Positions 18,279-27,784 of a stretch of 64,000 bases of DNA are shown in pieces. This DNA is from Ralstonia sp. NFACC01 (lineage in GTDB: Bacteria; Pseudomonadota; Gammaproteobacteria; Burkholderiales; Burkholderiaceae). A program made the translations under genes and the position numbers. The notes under the pieces were generated by a model. It worked only from the letters and a program-made list of their open reading frames with translations. It was not told where the DNA came from and did no database searches. Each line of letters starts with the position of its first letter. Position 1 is the stretch's first letter. The stretch spans positions 62,001-126,000 of the forward strand of contig NZ_FOWV01000007.1 in assembly GCF_900115545.1 (NCBI RefSeq). Reading direction: 5' to 3'.

Positions 18279-20243
18279 ATGGGGCAGGAGATGACATTGA
18301 AGGCCAAGGCAGTATATCGCGCGGTCGCGCTGGCTTTTGCGGGCGTGGTGGGCATGAGTGTGGTCGGCCCGGCACCGCTGGCGGTGGCCGCAAAGCGCCA
18401 GGCGCCGCAGGGCATTCCGGCCAATCCGGACGATGCGTTTGTCGAGCTGCGCAACGCGGCGCGCCGCAACGATGTGTCGCGCAGCTGGGAGCTGGCCGAC
18501 AGCCTCTCCGATTACCCGATCCAGTCTTATGTGCAGTATTTCCGCATCAAGCCGCAGCTGTACGATGCCAGCGGCTATGCCCGCACCGATGCACCGGAAG
18601 ATGAAATCCGTTCGTTCCTGCAGCGCTACAAGGGCGAGGCGATTGCCGACCGGTTGCGCAATGATTGGCTGCTCGTGCTCGGCAAGAAGCACGACTGGGC
18701 GACGTTCGATGCCGAGTACCCCAATTTCGTGCTGAAGGACGATACGCAGGTCGAGTGCTATGCGCTGCTCTCGCGCGCGATGAAAGGCCAGAACGTGGCC
18801 GCCGATGCGCGTAGCACGCTGTCGGATCCCAAGGGCTATGGCGAAGGCTGTGTCGACCTGATCGGCTATCTCGCGCAGTCCAAGCAGTTCACCCGTGCGG
18901 ATGTGGCCTTTGCGGCGCGGCTGTCGCTGGAGCAGAACCTCGTCACGCAGGCGTCGCGCATTGCGGCGGTGCTGCCGGAGGGCGATCGCGTAGACAACGA
19001 CACGCTGGCCAACGTGACCCGCATGGCGCGCAATGATCCGTCGCAGGCGACCGCGTATCTGCTGGCGCAAAGCGGCGGCCTGTCGCGCGAAGAGCAAGGC
19101 GCGGGCTGGGGCGTGATCGGTCAGTACGCCGCCAAGAAGCAGACGCCCGATGCGCTGGATGCCTACCGTCGCCAACTGACGCTCGGCGGCGATGCCTACC
19201 TCTCCGACGAGTCGCAGGAGTGGCGCGTGCGCACGGCCTTGCGCGCCGGCGATTGGAAGATGGTGCGTCAGGCCGTTGAGAAAATGCGCCCCAGCCTGCG
19301 CGATCGTGATCCCGCCTGGGCGTACTGGTACGGCCGCGCGCTCAAGGCCGACAACCGCAACGACGAAGCCCGCCAGCAGTTCCAGTCGATTGCCGGCCAG
19401 TTCAACTTCTACGGTCAGTTGGCGCAGGAAGAACTCGGTCAGCGCATCACCGTGCCACCCCGCACGACCGTGGCCGACGCCGAGATCGACGTGATGGGCC
19501 GCAACCATCCGGGCTTTGGGCGTGCCAAGAAGCTGTACGACCTGAATCTGCGCTTCGAAGGCAACCGCGAGTGGAACTGGGAGCTACGCAACATGAGCGA
19601 CCGCGAGTTGCTTGCCGCAGCCGAATATGGCCGCAAGCTCGGCCTGCTCGATCGCACCGTCAATTCCGCGGACAAGACCAAGGCCGAGCACGACTTCTCG
19701 CTGCGCTTCCCGACGCCGTATCTCAATGTGGTCCAGCGCAACGCCGATGCCGTGGGCCTGGACATTGCCTGGGCCTACGGCCTGATCCGCCAGGAGTCGC
19801 GCTTCATCATGGACGCGCGTTCGTCGGTGGGTGCCTCGGGCCTGATGCAGGTGATGCCGGAGACCGCCAAGCACATCGCCAAGAAGATCGGCCTGCCGGG
19901 GTTCCGTGTTTCGCAGATGAGCGACATCGATACCAACGTGCTGCTGGGTACGGCCTATCTGTCGATGATCCTGACCAACCTGGACAGTTCGCTCACGCTG
20001 GCGACCGCCGGCTACAACGCGGGCCCAGGCCGCCCGAAACGCTGGCGCTCGACGCTCGCGCGGCCGGTGGAAGGTGCGATCTTCGCCGAGACGATCCCGT
20101 TCAACGAGACCCGCACGTATGTGAAAAACGTGCTGTCGAACGCGACGTACTACAGTGCGTTGCTGACCGGCCGCCCGCAGTCGCTGAAGGACCGCCTGGG
20201 CAAGGTGGCGCCGGAATCCGTGACGCCGGACGACCTGCCATAA
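18279..20243 (+). CDS. slt: Soluble lytic murein transglycosylase
   Basis: A periplasmic enzyme that cleaves glycan strands to 1,6-anhydro-muropeptides. The 654 residues comprise a signal peptide (to about PLAVAA), a long helical superhelix, and a C-terminal lysozyme-like domain with catalytic Glu506 in IRQESRF, then SGLMQVMPETAK and TAGYNAGPGRP. Length is near E. coli Slt70 (645). Two in-frame starts are possible: ATG 18279, used here, and ATG 18291, directly abutted by GCAGGAG, which is too close to act as its ribosome site. A terminator follows. Confidence 0.94.
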   Translation: MGQEMTLKAKAVYRAVALAFAGVVGMSVVGPAPLAVAAKRQAPQGIPANPDDAFVELRNAARRNDVSRSWELADSLSDYPIQSYVQYFRIKPQLYDASGYARTDAPEDEIRSFLQRYKGEAIADRLRNDWLLVLGKKHDWATFDAEYPNFVLKDDTQVECYALLSRAMKGQNVAADARSTLSDPKGYGEGCVDLIGYLAQSKQFTRADVAFAARLSLEQNLVTQASRIAAVLPEGDRVDNDTLANVTRMARNDPSQATAYLLAQSGGLSREEQGAGWGVIGQYAAKKQTPDALDAYRRQLTLGGDAYLSDESQEWRVRTALRAGDWKMVRQAVEKMRPSLRDRDPAWAYWYGRALKADNRNDEARQQFQSIAGQFNFYGQLAQEELGQRITVPPRTTVADAEIDVMGRNHPGFGRAKKLYDLNLRFEGNREWNWELRNMSDRELLAAAEYGRKLGLLDRTVNSADKTKAEHDFSLRFPTPYLNVVQRNADAVGLDIAWAYGLIRQESRFIMDARSSVGASGLMQVMPETAKHIAKKIGLPGFRVSQMSDIDTNVLLGTAYLSMILTNLDSSLTLATAGYNAGPGRPKRWRSTLARPVEGAIFAETIPFNETRTYVKNVLSNATYYSALLTGRPQSLKDRLGKVAPESVTPDDLP

Positions 20244-20270
20244 GCGCTCGATCGTTATCCCGCTCACCCA

Positions 20271-20298
20271 AACGCCCGCCGCAACGCGGGCGTTTTTT
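20271..20298 (+). terminator. Rho-independent terminator after slt
   Basis: Stem AACGCCCGC/GCGGGCGTT (20271-20279, 20286-20294) followed by a T-run. Confidence 0.92.
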
Positions 20299-20424
20299 CA
20301 TGGGCGCGTGCGCTGGCTGGCGCACAGAAGTGTGGCTTGCGGCACGCCGCGTCGACATATCTTGGGGGCGATCGCCTTCGGGATGTATTGTGGTGTTGCC
20401 CCCTCCCGTCTTGGAGATGCCTCT

Positions 20425-21429
20425 ATGCAGCCCTCCAATCTGCTCGTCTTTGGCGGTACCGGTTTTATCGGTTCGCAGTTGCTGTCTCGGCTGGTGACGG
20501 AGACGTTTTCCACGCCCGGCCTCCCCGAGGGCCGGATGATCGTGCCCACGCGCGATCCTGAGTCTGCCCGCGCACACAATCTCACCCTGCTGCCGCGTGT
20601 GGACGTGATGGACGCCGACATCTACGCCGACGATGCCCTCGAAGCGCTGTTCCTGGCGCTCACCGAACGCGGCGGCGAGCACTGTGCCGTCATCAACCTC
20701 GTCGGTGTGCTGCAGGATGCGCGAGAGATGCCGTACGGGCCGAACTTCCAGCGCGTGCATGTCGATCTGCCCCGCCGCATCGTCGCCGCATGCCGACGCC
20801 ATGGCGTGAACCGGCTGCTGCACATGAGCGCGCTGGGCGCCGACCCTGCCGGCCCGTCGATGTACCTGCGCAGCAAGGGCGACGGCGAACGCGTGGTCAT
20901 GAACAGCGAGCTCGACTGGACGGTGTTCCGGCCATCGGTGGTCTTCGGCCCGCAGGATCATTTCCTGAATCTGTTTGCGAGCATGCAGCGCATGGCGCCG
21001 TTCGTGCCGCTGGCCTGTGCCGACGCGCGCTTCCAGCCCGTGTACGTGGACGACGTGGCCGCCGCGTTCATCAATGCGCTCAAGAAGCCCGCGACGATCC
21101 GGCATGCTTATCCGCTGGTCGGGCCGCGCGTCTACACCCTGGCGGAGCTGATGCGCTTTGCCGGACGTGCCAGCGGCCACCCGCGCTGGATCGTGCCACT
21201 TCCTGAGGGTCTGGGCCGCATGCAGGCCGCGCTGCTCGAGCATCTGCCTGGCGCGCCCATCTCGCGGGACAACCTCGACTCCATGCGCGTGGACAACGTC
21301 AGCGTGGAACCGGTCGCGCCCGAACTCGGCATCCACCCGCTCGGCATGGAGGCGGTGATGTTGCCCGCGCTGGCCGGTTTTGGGCCGGACCGCGGATTGC
21401 GTGCTGCACGCACAAGGGTCCACCGCTAG
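20425..21429 (+). CDS. Complex I NDUFA9-like NAD(P)-binding protein
   Basis: 334 residues of the atypical short-chain dehydrogenase/NmrA-like group related to the NDUFA9 subunit. The Rossmann motif is VFGGTGFIGSQLL (about residues 9-21). VINLVGVLQD, LLHMSALGADP and YLRSKGDGERVV (with Tyr and Lys in a degenerate YxxxK) follow, then VVFGPQDHFLN. Such proteins bind NAD(P) and often act as chaperones or regulators rather than oxidoreductases. GGAG precedes the ATG at 20425. It is alone between the slt terminator and the GST promoter. Confidence 0.85.
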   Translation: MQPSNLLVFGGTGFIGSQLLSRLVTETFSTPGLPEGRMIVPTRDPESARAHNLTLLPRVDVMDADIYADDALEALFLALTERGGEHCAVINLVGVLQDAREMPYGPNFQRVHVDLPRRIVAACRRHGVNRLLHMSALGADPAGPSMYLRSKGDGERVVMNSELDWTVFRPSVVFGPQDHFLNLFASMQRMAPFVPLACADARFQPVYVDDVAAAFINALKKPATIRHAYPLVGPRVYTLAELMRFAGRASGHPRWIVPLPEGLGRMQAALLEHLPGAPISRDNLDSMRVDNVSVEPVAPELGIHPLGMEAVMLPALAGFGPDRGLRAARTRVHR

Positions 21430-21460
21430 AAGCTACGGAAACCCGGAGGATCTGCCCTCT

Positions 21461-21479
21461 TTGTGAATCCGCTTCACAA
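21461..21479. promoter_or_regulatory. Palindrome upstream of the GST-cca promoter
   Basis: Perfect inverted repeat TTGTGAATCCGCTTCACAA, two 7-base arms around 5 bases. It lies 22 bases upstream of a candidate -35 box and could be a repressor or activator site. Confidence 0.45.
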
Positions 21480-21500
21480 CCGTGGCCAATCCGTTTCATT

Positions 21501-21528
21501 TTGTGGCGCTGCAGCGCAAGGCTAGAAT
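21501..21528 (+). promoter_or_regulatory. Candidate sigma-70 promoter for GST and cca
   Basis: TTGTGG (21501-21506), 16 bases, then TAGAAT (21523-21528). Transcription would start near 21535, about 120 bases before the GST start. Confidence 0.5.
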
Positions 21529-21654
21529 GGTTCGTTCGCCCTCGCGCTGCCGCTCGCCGCTTCCGATACAACAAGACTAGAGCGCCCCGGCATTCCCGCG
21601 CGATGCTGGCGGGCTCCCACAATAATTGCTGTGCACTCTCCAAGGACGGGAATC

Positions 21655-22344
21655 ATGAAACTGGTCATCGGCAACAAGAACTATTCGTCGTGGTCGCTAC
21701 GCCCGTGGCTGCTCGCCAAGCAGGCCGGCATTCCGTTCGAAGAGATTCGCGTGCGTCTTTTTGTCGAAGGGTTTTCCACCGAGATTCGTCGCTATTCGCC
21801 GGCGGGCCGCGTGCCCGTGCTGGTGGACGGCGACATGACGGTATGGGATTCGCTCGCCATCTGCGAGACGCTGGCCGAGCGTTTTCCGCGCGCACAACTG
21901 TGGCCGGTCGACCCGAAGGCCCGCGCACACGCCCGCTCGGTCTGCGCTGAAATGCATAGCGGCTTCACCAACCTGCGCAACAACATGCCGATGAACGTGA
22001 CCGCCGTGCTGCCCGGCATGGGCTGGAACGTGGCCGTGCAGCGCGACATCGACCGCATTGCCACGATCTGGACCGAGCTGCGCCAGAAGTACGCAGCCGA
22101 AGGTCCGTTCCTGTTCGGCCACTTCACGGTGGCCGACGCGTTCTACGCGCCGGTGGTCAGCCGCTTCGCCACGTACGGCGTGCGTCTGCCGGAGGCCGCC
22201 AAGACCTACGCCGATTACATCCTCAACCTGCCCGCCATGCAGGAATGGATCGACGGCGCACGCGCTGAGCATGACTTCCTGGCCGACGACGAGCCGTACC
22301 GCACCGCGCCGGACGAAGACACGCTGGTCGCGGCCAATCAATGA
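21655..22344 (+). CDS. Glutathione S-transferase family protein
   Basis: 229 residues with the thioredoxin-like N-domain beginning KLVIGNKNYSSWSLRPWLLA. The Ser of NYSSWS fits the catalytic Ser of the theta/zeta-like classes. GRVPVLVDGDMTVWDSLAICE supplies the cis-Pro and Glu/Ser of the glutathione site, and the C-terminal helical domain ends with FADAFYAPVVSRFATYGV-like sequence. The substrate is unknown. ATG at 21655 follows GGACGGG. The stop overlaps the cca start (ATGA), so both are translated from one message. Confidence 0.9.
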   Translation: MKLVIGNKNYSSWSLRPWLLAKQAGIPFEEIRVRLFVEGFSTEIRRYSPAGRVPVLVDGDMTVWDSLAICETLAERFPRAQLWPVDPKARAHARSVCAEMHSGFTNLRNNMPMNVTAVLPGMGWNVAVQRDIDRIATIWTELRQKYAAEGPFLFGHFTVADAFYAPVVSRFATYGVRLPEAAKTYADYILNLPAMQEWIDGARAEHDFLADDEPYRTAPDEDTLVAANQ

Positions 22345-23627
22345 CGGAACGCGCAGCACAGACCGAGGCCATCGTCGATCCAGCCACGCACGGACTGGAT
22401 GTATATGCCGTCGGCGGCGCCATTCGTGACGCGCTGCTCGGGCTGCCGGTGCAGGACCGGGATTACGTTGTGGTCGGGGCCACGCCGGAAGCCATGGAGG
22501 CACGTGGCTTTCGCGCCGTCGGCAAGGATTTCCCGGTGTTCCTGCATCCCGCCACGCATGCCGAATACGCGCTCGCCCGCACCGAACGCAAGACGACTGC
22601 CGGCTACAAGGGTTTCTCGGTCTACTACGCGCCGGACGTCACGCTCGAAGAGGACCTCATCCGCCGCGATCTGACCATCAACGCGATGGCGCAGCGCGTG
22701 GCGGAAGACGGCACCCTGGTTGGCCCCGTCATCGACCCGTATGGAGGACAGGCTGACCTGGCTTCGCGCACGTTCCGGCATGTATCTGATGCGTTCATGG
22801 AAGACCCGGTGCGCATCCTGCGCCTGGCGCGGTTTGCTGCGCGCTTTGCCGATTTTCATGTCGCGCCAGAAACCAACGCGCTGATGCAGCGCATGGTGCA
22901 GGCCGGCGAAGTCGATGCGCTGGTGCCCGAGCGTGTGTGGCAGGAGATTGCACGCGGCCTGATGGAAGCCCACCCACGGCGCATGTTTGCCGTGCTGCGG
23001 GATTGCGGGGCGCTGGTGCGCCTGCTGCCGGAACTTGACCGGCTGTGGGGCGTGCCGCAGCGCGCCGACTATCACCCCGAAGTCGATACCGGCGTGCACA
23101 CCATGATGGTGATCGAAACGGCCGCAGCGATGGCGACGTCGCTGCCGGTGCGCTTTGCCGCGCTGGTGCATGACCTCGGAAAGGGCTCGACGCCCGACGA
23201 CATCCTGCCGCGACACATCGGCCACGAAGAGCGCAGCGTGCCGCTCATCGAAGCGGTGTGCCAGCGCCTGCGCGTACCGACCGAGTGCCGCGAACTGGCG
23301 CTGGTGGTCGCGCGCGAGCACGGCAACATCCATCGCTGCGATGGTTTCGATGCCGCAGCGCTGGTGCGTCTGCTCGAGCGTTGCGATGCGCTGCGCAAGC
23401 CGGACCGGTTCCGTCAGGCGCTGCAGGCGTGCGAGGCCGACGCGCGTGGCCGGCTCGGGTTTGAAGATCGCAGCTATCCGCAGACGGAACGCCTGCTGCG
23501 CGCGCTGGCGGCCGCATCGTCGATCGATGCCGGCGCCGTCGCCAAGCGCTATGCCGACAACCCGGCGCACATCAAGCAGGCCGTGCATCAGGCGCGCATC
23601 GAGGCCGTCGCGCAGGCCGGCGTCTGA
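22341..23627 (+). CDS. cca: Multifunctional CCA tRNA nucleotidyltransferase
   Basis: Adds and repairs the 3' CCA of tRNAs. The 428 residues contain the class II polymerase head YAVGGAIRDALLG, the two metal Asps in DRDYVVVGA, RDLTINAMA and RILRLARFAARF, followed by the HD phosphohydrolase domain (VHTMMVIETAAA, AALVHDLGKG) found in the multifunctional gammaproteobacterial/betaproteobacterial type. The start overlaps the GST stop by four bases. It ends 30 bases before the convergent binding-protein gene. Confidence 0.96.
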   Translation: MTERAAQTEAIVDPATHGLDVYAVGGAIRDALLGLPVQDRDYVVVGATPEAMEARGFRAVGKDFPVFLHPATHAEYALARTERKTTAGYKGFSVYYAPDVTLEEDLIRRDLTINAMAQRVAEDGTLVGPVIDPYGGQADLASRTFRHVSDAFMEDPVRILRLARFAARFADFHVAPETNALMQRMVQAGEVDALVPERVWQEIARGLMEAHPRRMFAVLRDCGALVRLLPELDRLWGVPQRADYHPEVDTGVHTMMVIETAAAMATSLPVRFAALVHDLGKGSTPDDILPRHIGHEERSVPLIEAVCQRLRVPTECRELALVVAREHGNIHRCDGFDAAALVRLLERCDALRKPDRFRQALQACEADARGRLGFEDRSYPQTERLLRALAAASSIDAGAVAKRYADNPAHIKQAVHQARIEAVAQAGV

Positions 23628-23657
23628 GCTGCCACCCAGCGCCGGCCGTGCGGGCGC

Positions 23658-24563
23658 TTACTCGAACGGCGTGTCGTTCGGGTTGGCGTACAGCGCCTTC
23701 AACTGATCGTTCATCGGGAAGTTGAAGTTCAGGTTCTTGGGCGGCACGGGCTTTTCGAACCACTTCGCGTAAAGCGTCTTGATCTCGCCGCTCTTCATCA
23801 CGCCGGTCATCGTGTCGTCCACCAGCTTCTTGAACTGAGGATCGTCTTTGCGCAGCATGAAGCCGTAGGCTTCGAATGACTGTGGCGTGCCGGTCACGAC
23901 CCAGTCGTCCGGCTTCTGTGCCAGCGTGCGTGCACCCGCCAATAGCACGTCATCCATCATGAACGCCGCCACGCGGCCGCTCTGCAGCGTGAGGAACGAT
24001 TCACCGTAATCCTTCCCGCTGATCACGTTCATGTTCATCTTTTTCTCGTCGTTCATCTTGCGCAGGATGCGTTCCGACGTGGTACCGGCGTTGGTGATGA
24101 CCGACTTGCCCGCCAAGTCGGGGAAATCCTTCACCCCCGATTTCACGTTGGTCAGCAGGCGCGTGCCGGCGATGAAGAAGGTCGTCGAAAAAGCGGTCTG
24201 CTGCTCGCGCGACTTCAGGTGCGTGGTGACTCCGCACTCCAGATCGACCGAGCCGTTCTGCACCAGCGATGTCCGATTCTGCGAGGTCACTGGAATCTGC
24301 TTGATGTCGAGGTTGGGCTTGCCCGTCTTCTTCTTGACGGCGTCGATCACGCGCGAGCAGAGATCGGCTGAGAAACCGACGATCTCGTTCTTGCTGTCGC
24401 GGTAAGAAAACGGAATGGACGATTCACGCACGCCGATCAGGATCGTGTTGCTGTCCTGGATCTTCTTGAGCGTGCCGTCGAGGGCTTGCGCGTGCGCGCC
24501 GATCGCGAGCAGGCTCGTCAGCGCAAGCGGGATGATCCGGATACAGCGGGTGGTCAAACGCAT
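23658..24563 (-). CDS. Periplasmic amino-acid-binding protein of an ABC transporter
   Basis: 301 residues with signal peptide (cleavage after IGAHA, about residue 25) and a type II solute-binding fold. LIGVRESSIPFSY, FSADLCSRVIDAV, VDLECGVTTHLKSREQ and KSVITNAGTTSERIL resemble GltI-like glutamate/aspartate binders. Arg and Asp ligand positions look retained, so an acidic amino acid is possible but unproven. No permease or ATPase gene lies beside it. It follows the aminotransferase and BKACE genes on the same strand, suggesting it captures the substrate of that route. GGAGGAAGT precedes its ATG. Confidence 0.9.
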   Translation of the reverse strand: MRLTTRCIRIIPLALTSLLAIGAHAQALDGTLKKIQDSNTILIGVRESSIPFSYRDSKNEIVGFSADLCSRVIDAVKKKTGKPNLDIKQIPVTSQNRTSLVQNGSVDLECGVTTHLKSREQQTAFSTTFFIAGTRLLTNVKSGVKDFPDLAGKSVITNAGTTSERILRKMNDEKKMNMNVISGKDYGESFLTLQSGRVAAFMMDDVLLAGARTLAQKPDDWVVTGTPQSFEAYGFMLRKDDPQFKKLVDDTMTGVMKSGEIKTLYAKWFEKPVPPKNLNFNFPMNDQLKALYANPNDTPFE

Positions 24564-24655
24564 ACTTCCTCCAATGGTTGTGGTGCGCGGCCTGTTGTGT
24601 TGCGGCCGTCTGTGCTTTGGCTTCGTGGTGATGAATGCGATGAATGCGCTGCGTC

Positions 24656-25492
24656 CTAGCGCTTGAACCAGTTACGCAGATCTGCGGCGCTGGCCAGCGG
24701 CCGGTGCAGCGCGTCGAGATGCCGTCGCAGGTTGGTGACGAGCGCCGCATTGTCGGGCGCTGTGCTGCCGTCGGGCAGGGCCATGTTGTTTTCGAATCCC
24801 AGGCGCGCATGGCCGCCGAGCAACGCTGCGGTGAGCGCGCATTCGGCTTCACGCGGGCCGAATGCGCACATCGCCCATGGCACGTTGGCGGTGACGTCAC
24901 CGCCATCGGCCCACGCCTGCAAGAACGGGAGCAGGTCGGTGGGGTCTGAGCGCTGGCCTGCGCTGTAGCGGCCGAGCACGAACAGCACCCAGTGCGGCGT
25001 ATCGGGCAGCACGCCGCGTGTGCGCAGGTCGCGGTAGCGCGCCACGTCGTCGGCGGAATAGAGGATGTACTGGATGGCTGTGCGCGTGGCAGCAAGCTCA
25101 CCAAAGAAGCGTGCCGCTTCCGCCTCGTACGCGGCATCGGGCACCAGCTCGCGCAGCGCGGCGGAAATCGTCTCCGGCTGCAGCACGCGTACCGAGGCCA
25201 TCTGCTGTTCGGGCGTGTAGATGCCAACGGCCTCGGTGGTGATCTGAATCACCAGCGCATCGCCCACGGCGCCTTGCACGGCGGCGATGGCCGGGCGGTA
25301 GTCGCCAGGCTCCAGGCTATGCGTGCCGTCTGGGCGGCGCACATGCAGATGCAGCATCGCCGCGCCGGCCTCCACGCATTGGCGCGCGCAGGCGGCCAGT
25401 TCGTCGGGCGTGATCGGCAGTGCGGGGTGATCGGCGTGCGTCTTGCGCGCGCCGTTGGGCGCAACGGCGATGGCGATAGGCCGGGTCACCAT
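24656..25492 (-). CDS. Beta-keto acid cleavage enzyme (BKACE, formerly DUF849)
   Basis: 278 residues. BKACE proteins condense a beta-keto acid with acetyl-CoA and split it to acetoacetate and a new acyl-CoA; the founding member acts on 3-keto-5-aminohexanoate. His48 and His50 in MLHLHVR are the zinc ligands, VIQITTEA and NVPWAMCAFGP line the pocket, and GGHARLGFENN is the signature near the end. Its start overlaps the end of the aminotransferase gene by seven bases, so the two are coupled. The true substrate cannot be read from sequence. Confidence 0.9.
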   Translation of the reverse strand: MVTRPIAIAVAPNGARKTHADHPALPITPDELAACARQCVEAGAAMLHLHVRRPDGTHSLEPGDYRPAIAAVQGAVGDALVIQITTEAVGIYTPEQQMASVRVLQPETISAALRELVPDAAYEAEAARFFGELAATRTAIQYILYSADDVARYRDLRTRGVLPDTPHWVLFVLGRYSAGQRSDPTDLLPFLQAWADGGDVTANVPWAMCAFGPREAECALTAALLGGHARLGFENNMALPDGSTAPDNAALVTNLRRHLDALHRPLASAADLRNWFKR

Positions 25493-26841
25493 GCGGCCTC
25501 CTGGGCCTTGGCAGTGGCGGCGTCAACCGCATCGCCCAGGCGTTCGACGATCGCGTCGATGTCCTGCGCGCTGGCAATGAACGGCGGCGCCAGCAGGATG
25601 TGGTCGCCGCGCCGGCCGTCAATGGTCCCCCCCATCGGATACACCATCAGGCCGCGCTGCATGGCTTCGGCCTTCACGCGTGCGTGCGTCTTGCATGCAG
25701 GTGCCAGCGGCGCCTTGGTCGCGCGATCCGCCACCAGTTCCACGCCGACGAACAGCCCACGCCCGCGTACGTCGCCCACGTGTGCGTGGTCTGCAAAGCG
25801 CGCGCGCAGCGCCGCACGCAGTTGTTCGCCACGCGCCTGCACATTGGCGAGCAAGTTGTCTTCCTCGATCACCTTTTGCACTTCCAGCGCCGCCGCGCAT
25901 GCCGTGGCGTGACCAATATAAGTGTGGCCATGCTGGAAGAAGCCGCTGCCGTTCGTGATGGCGTCGTAAATGCGGCGATTCACCAGCGTCGCGCCGATCG
26001 GCTGATACCCGCCGCCCAGCCCCTTGGCAATGGCGACCATGTCTGGCACCACGCCATCTTCCTCGCATGCAAACAGGTAGCCCGTGCGACCCATGCCGGA
26101 CATCACCTCATCGAGCAGCAGCAGCACGCCGTGGCGATCGCACACGGCCCGCATCTTGCGGAAGTAATCGCCCACCGGCGGCACCGCGCCGGCCGTGGCG
26201 CCCACCACGGTTTCGGCGACGAAGGCCGCGACATTTTCTGCGCCGAGTTCAACGATCTTCGCGTCCAGCTCGTCGGCCAGGCGCTGCACGTATTGCGCGT
26301 CGCTCTCGCCATCCAGGCGCTCGCGATACGCATAGCACGGCGAAACATGGTGAGCCGGCACCAGCAGCGGCAGGAACGGCTCGCGGCGCCATGCGTTACC
26401 GCCAATCGCCAGCGCGCCCAGCGTATTGCCGTGATAGCTCTGACGCCGCGCGATGAAGTACCGGCGCTGCGGCTGGCCGATTTCAACGAAGTATTGGCGT
26501 GCGAGTTTCAGCGCCGCTTCAATCGCTTCCGAACCGCCGGAGACGAAATACACGTGGTCCAGATCGCCCGGCGCCGCAGCGGCGAGGCGCGCGGCCAGTT
26601 CTTCTGCCACGTCCGTCGTGAAGAACGACGTGTGCGCATAGGCCAGCGCGCGCACCTGCTTGCAGATGGCGTCCACTACGCGCGGGTGGCCGTGACCGAG
26701 ACACGAAACGGCGGCGCCGCCGCAGGCGTCGAGGTAGCGCTTGCCGTCGGAATCGATGAGGGTCATGCCTTCGCCGCCGACAGCAGTGGGCAACATCTTG
26801 CGCGGGTCGCGATGGAAGACGGAGGTGGTGGACGGTGTCAT
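25486..26841 (-). CDS. Class III PLP-dependent aminotransferase
   Basis: 451 residues of the acetylornithine/omega-amino-acid aminotransferase group. LIDSDGKRYLDACGGAAVSC is the N-terminal substrate segment, VSGGSEAIEAALKLARQY binds PLP phosphate, LLLLDEVMSGMGRTG holds the PLP Asp, and AIAKGLGGGYQPIGA holds the Schiff-base Lys. It would convert an amine or amino acid into a keto acid for the overlapping BKACE downstream. I prefer the ATG at 26841; the frame opens further, to 26907, but the conserved region starts soon after 26841. It lies 16 bases after the RpiR regulator gene. Confidence 0.9.
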   Translation of the reverse strand: MTPSTTSVFHRDPRKMLPTAVGGEGMTLIDSDGKRYLDACGGAAVSCLGHGHPRVVDAICKQVRALAYAHTSFFTTDVAEELAARLAAAAPGDLDHVYFVSGGSEAIEAALKLARQYFVEIGQPQRRYFIARRQSYHGNTLGALAIGGNAWRREPFLPLLVPAHHVSPCYAYRERLDGESDAQYVQRLADELDAKIVELGAENVAAFVAETVVGATAGAVPPVGDYFRKMRAVCDRHGVLLLLDEVMSGMGRTGYLFACEEDGVVPDMVAIAKGLGGGYQPIGATLVNRRIYDAITNGSGFFQHGHTYIGHATACAAALEVQKVIEEDNLLANVQARGEQLRAALRARFADHAHVGDVRGRGLFVGVELVADRATKAPLAPACKTHARVKAEAMQRGLMVYPMGGTIDGRRGDHILLAPPFIASAQDIDAIVERLGDAVDAATAKAQEAAW

Positions 26842-26857
26842 GGACGGTCGGGAGGGT

Positions 26858-27766
26858 TCAACGTTGAGTGGGCGGCACGGCGACCGCCGCTTCGCTGCGG
26901 CGGGCACTGCGTACGTAGGCGGCTTGTTGCTTGAGCTGGGCGTCGCTGTCGGCCAGGTGGGCGAGCGCCCTTGGGCCGGCGTGGCGGAACCATGTCATCA
27001 GCAGCGCATCGAGCAGCGCAAGCGGTGCAGCCAGCGAATGGAAGAACGACGGGATGGCGACGGGCGCGACGAGCTGTTGCCAGGCCAGTTCTGCGCCGGG
27101 GGCGATGGCGCTGTCGGTCACATACACGATGCGTGCACCGCGCGCATGCGCGTACTGCATCGCCTCAATGACTTCGCGGGTGTATGGATCAAACGTGACG
27201 GCTACGATGATGTCGTCCTCGCCGCAAAAGCGCAGAGGGTCGGCCAGCGTGTTGCCGCTGCCGGTGCACAGCGTGACTTTGTCGTCGAACAGCTGTGCGG
27301 CATAGCCGAATGCATGCGTCAGCGCCAGGCAACTGCGTGCGCCCAGCAGATAGACCCGGCGGGCCTTGCCGAGCGCGGCGGCCACCCTATCCAGCGCCGC
27401 GAGGTTTGCTGGCGAAAACGCCGACTGCACATGCGCACCGATGGTCATGCCGATGCGCTCGGCCTCTGATGCGCCTGCCCCATCGTCGCCCTGCAGCGCA
27501 GTGGCACGGCCGGCAAAGCCGTCGGCCTGCTGGCGCAGGTGGGTCACGCAGATATCACGCAGCGCGGCAAAGTCATCAAAGCCCAGCGCGCGCGCCAAGC
27601 GCGAAAACGTGGCCGGCGGCAGGTCGCAGCGGCGCGCCAGGTCCCGCATCGAAAGCAGGGCGATGTCGTGCTGGTGCGTCTCAAGCAACATGGCGGCACG
27701 CTGCAGTTGCGGAGAGAGATCGCCGGCGCGGTCGCGCAGCGTTTGCATGAGCCCATCGAACGTCAT
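26858..27766 (-). CDS. MurR/RpiR family transcriptional regulator
   Basis: 302 residues: an N-terminal helix-turn-helix (SMRDLARRCDLPPATFSRLA split, residues about 35-65) and a C-terminal SIS domain (about 125-270, with VYLLGARSCLALTHAFG and ARIVYVTDSAIAPGA) that binds a phosphosugar or related effector. The ATG at 27766 is used; a TTG at 27787 overlaps the operator palindrome. It is the first gene of the cluster with the aminotransferase, BKACE and binding protein, which it probably controls together with itself. Confidence 0.88.
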   Translation of the reverse strand: MTFDGLMQTLRDRAGDLSPQLQRAAMLLETHQHDIALLSMRDLARRCDLPPATFSRLARALGFDDFAALRDICVTHLRQQADGFAGRATALQGDDGAGASEAERIGMTIGAHVQSAFSPANLAALDRVAAALGKARRVYLLGARSCLALTHAFGYAAQLFDDKVTLCTGSGNTLADPLRFCGEDDIIVAVTFDPYTREVIEAMQYAHARGARIVYVTDSAIAPGAELAWQQLVAPVAIPSFFHSLAAPLALLDALLMTWFRHAGPRALAHLADSDAQLKQQAAYVRSARRSEAAVAVPPTQR

Positions 27767-27784
27767 AAGGTGATCGCCTTGATT

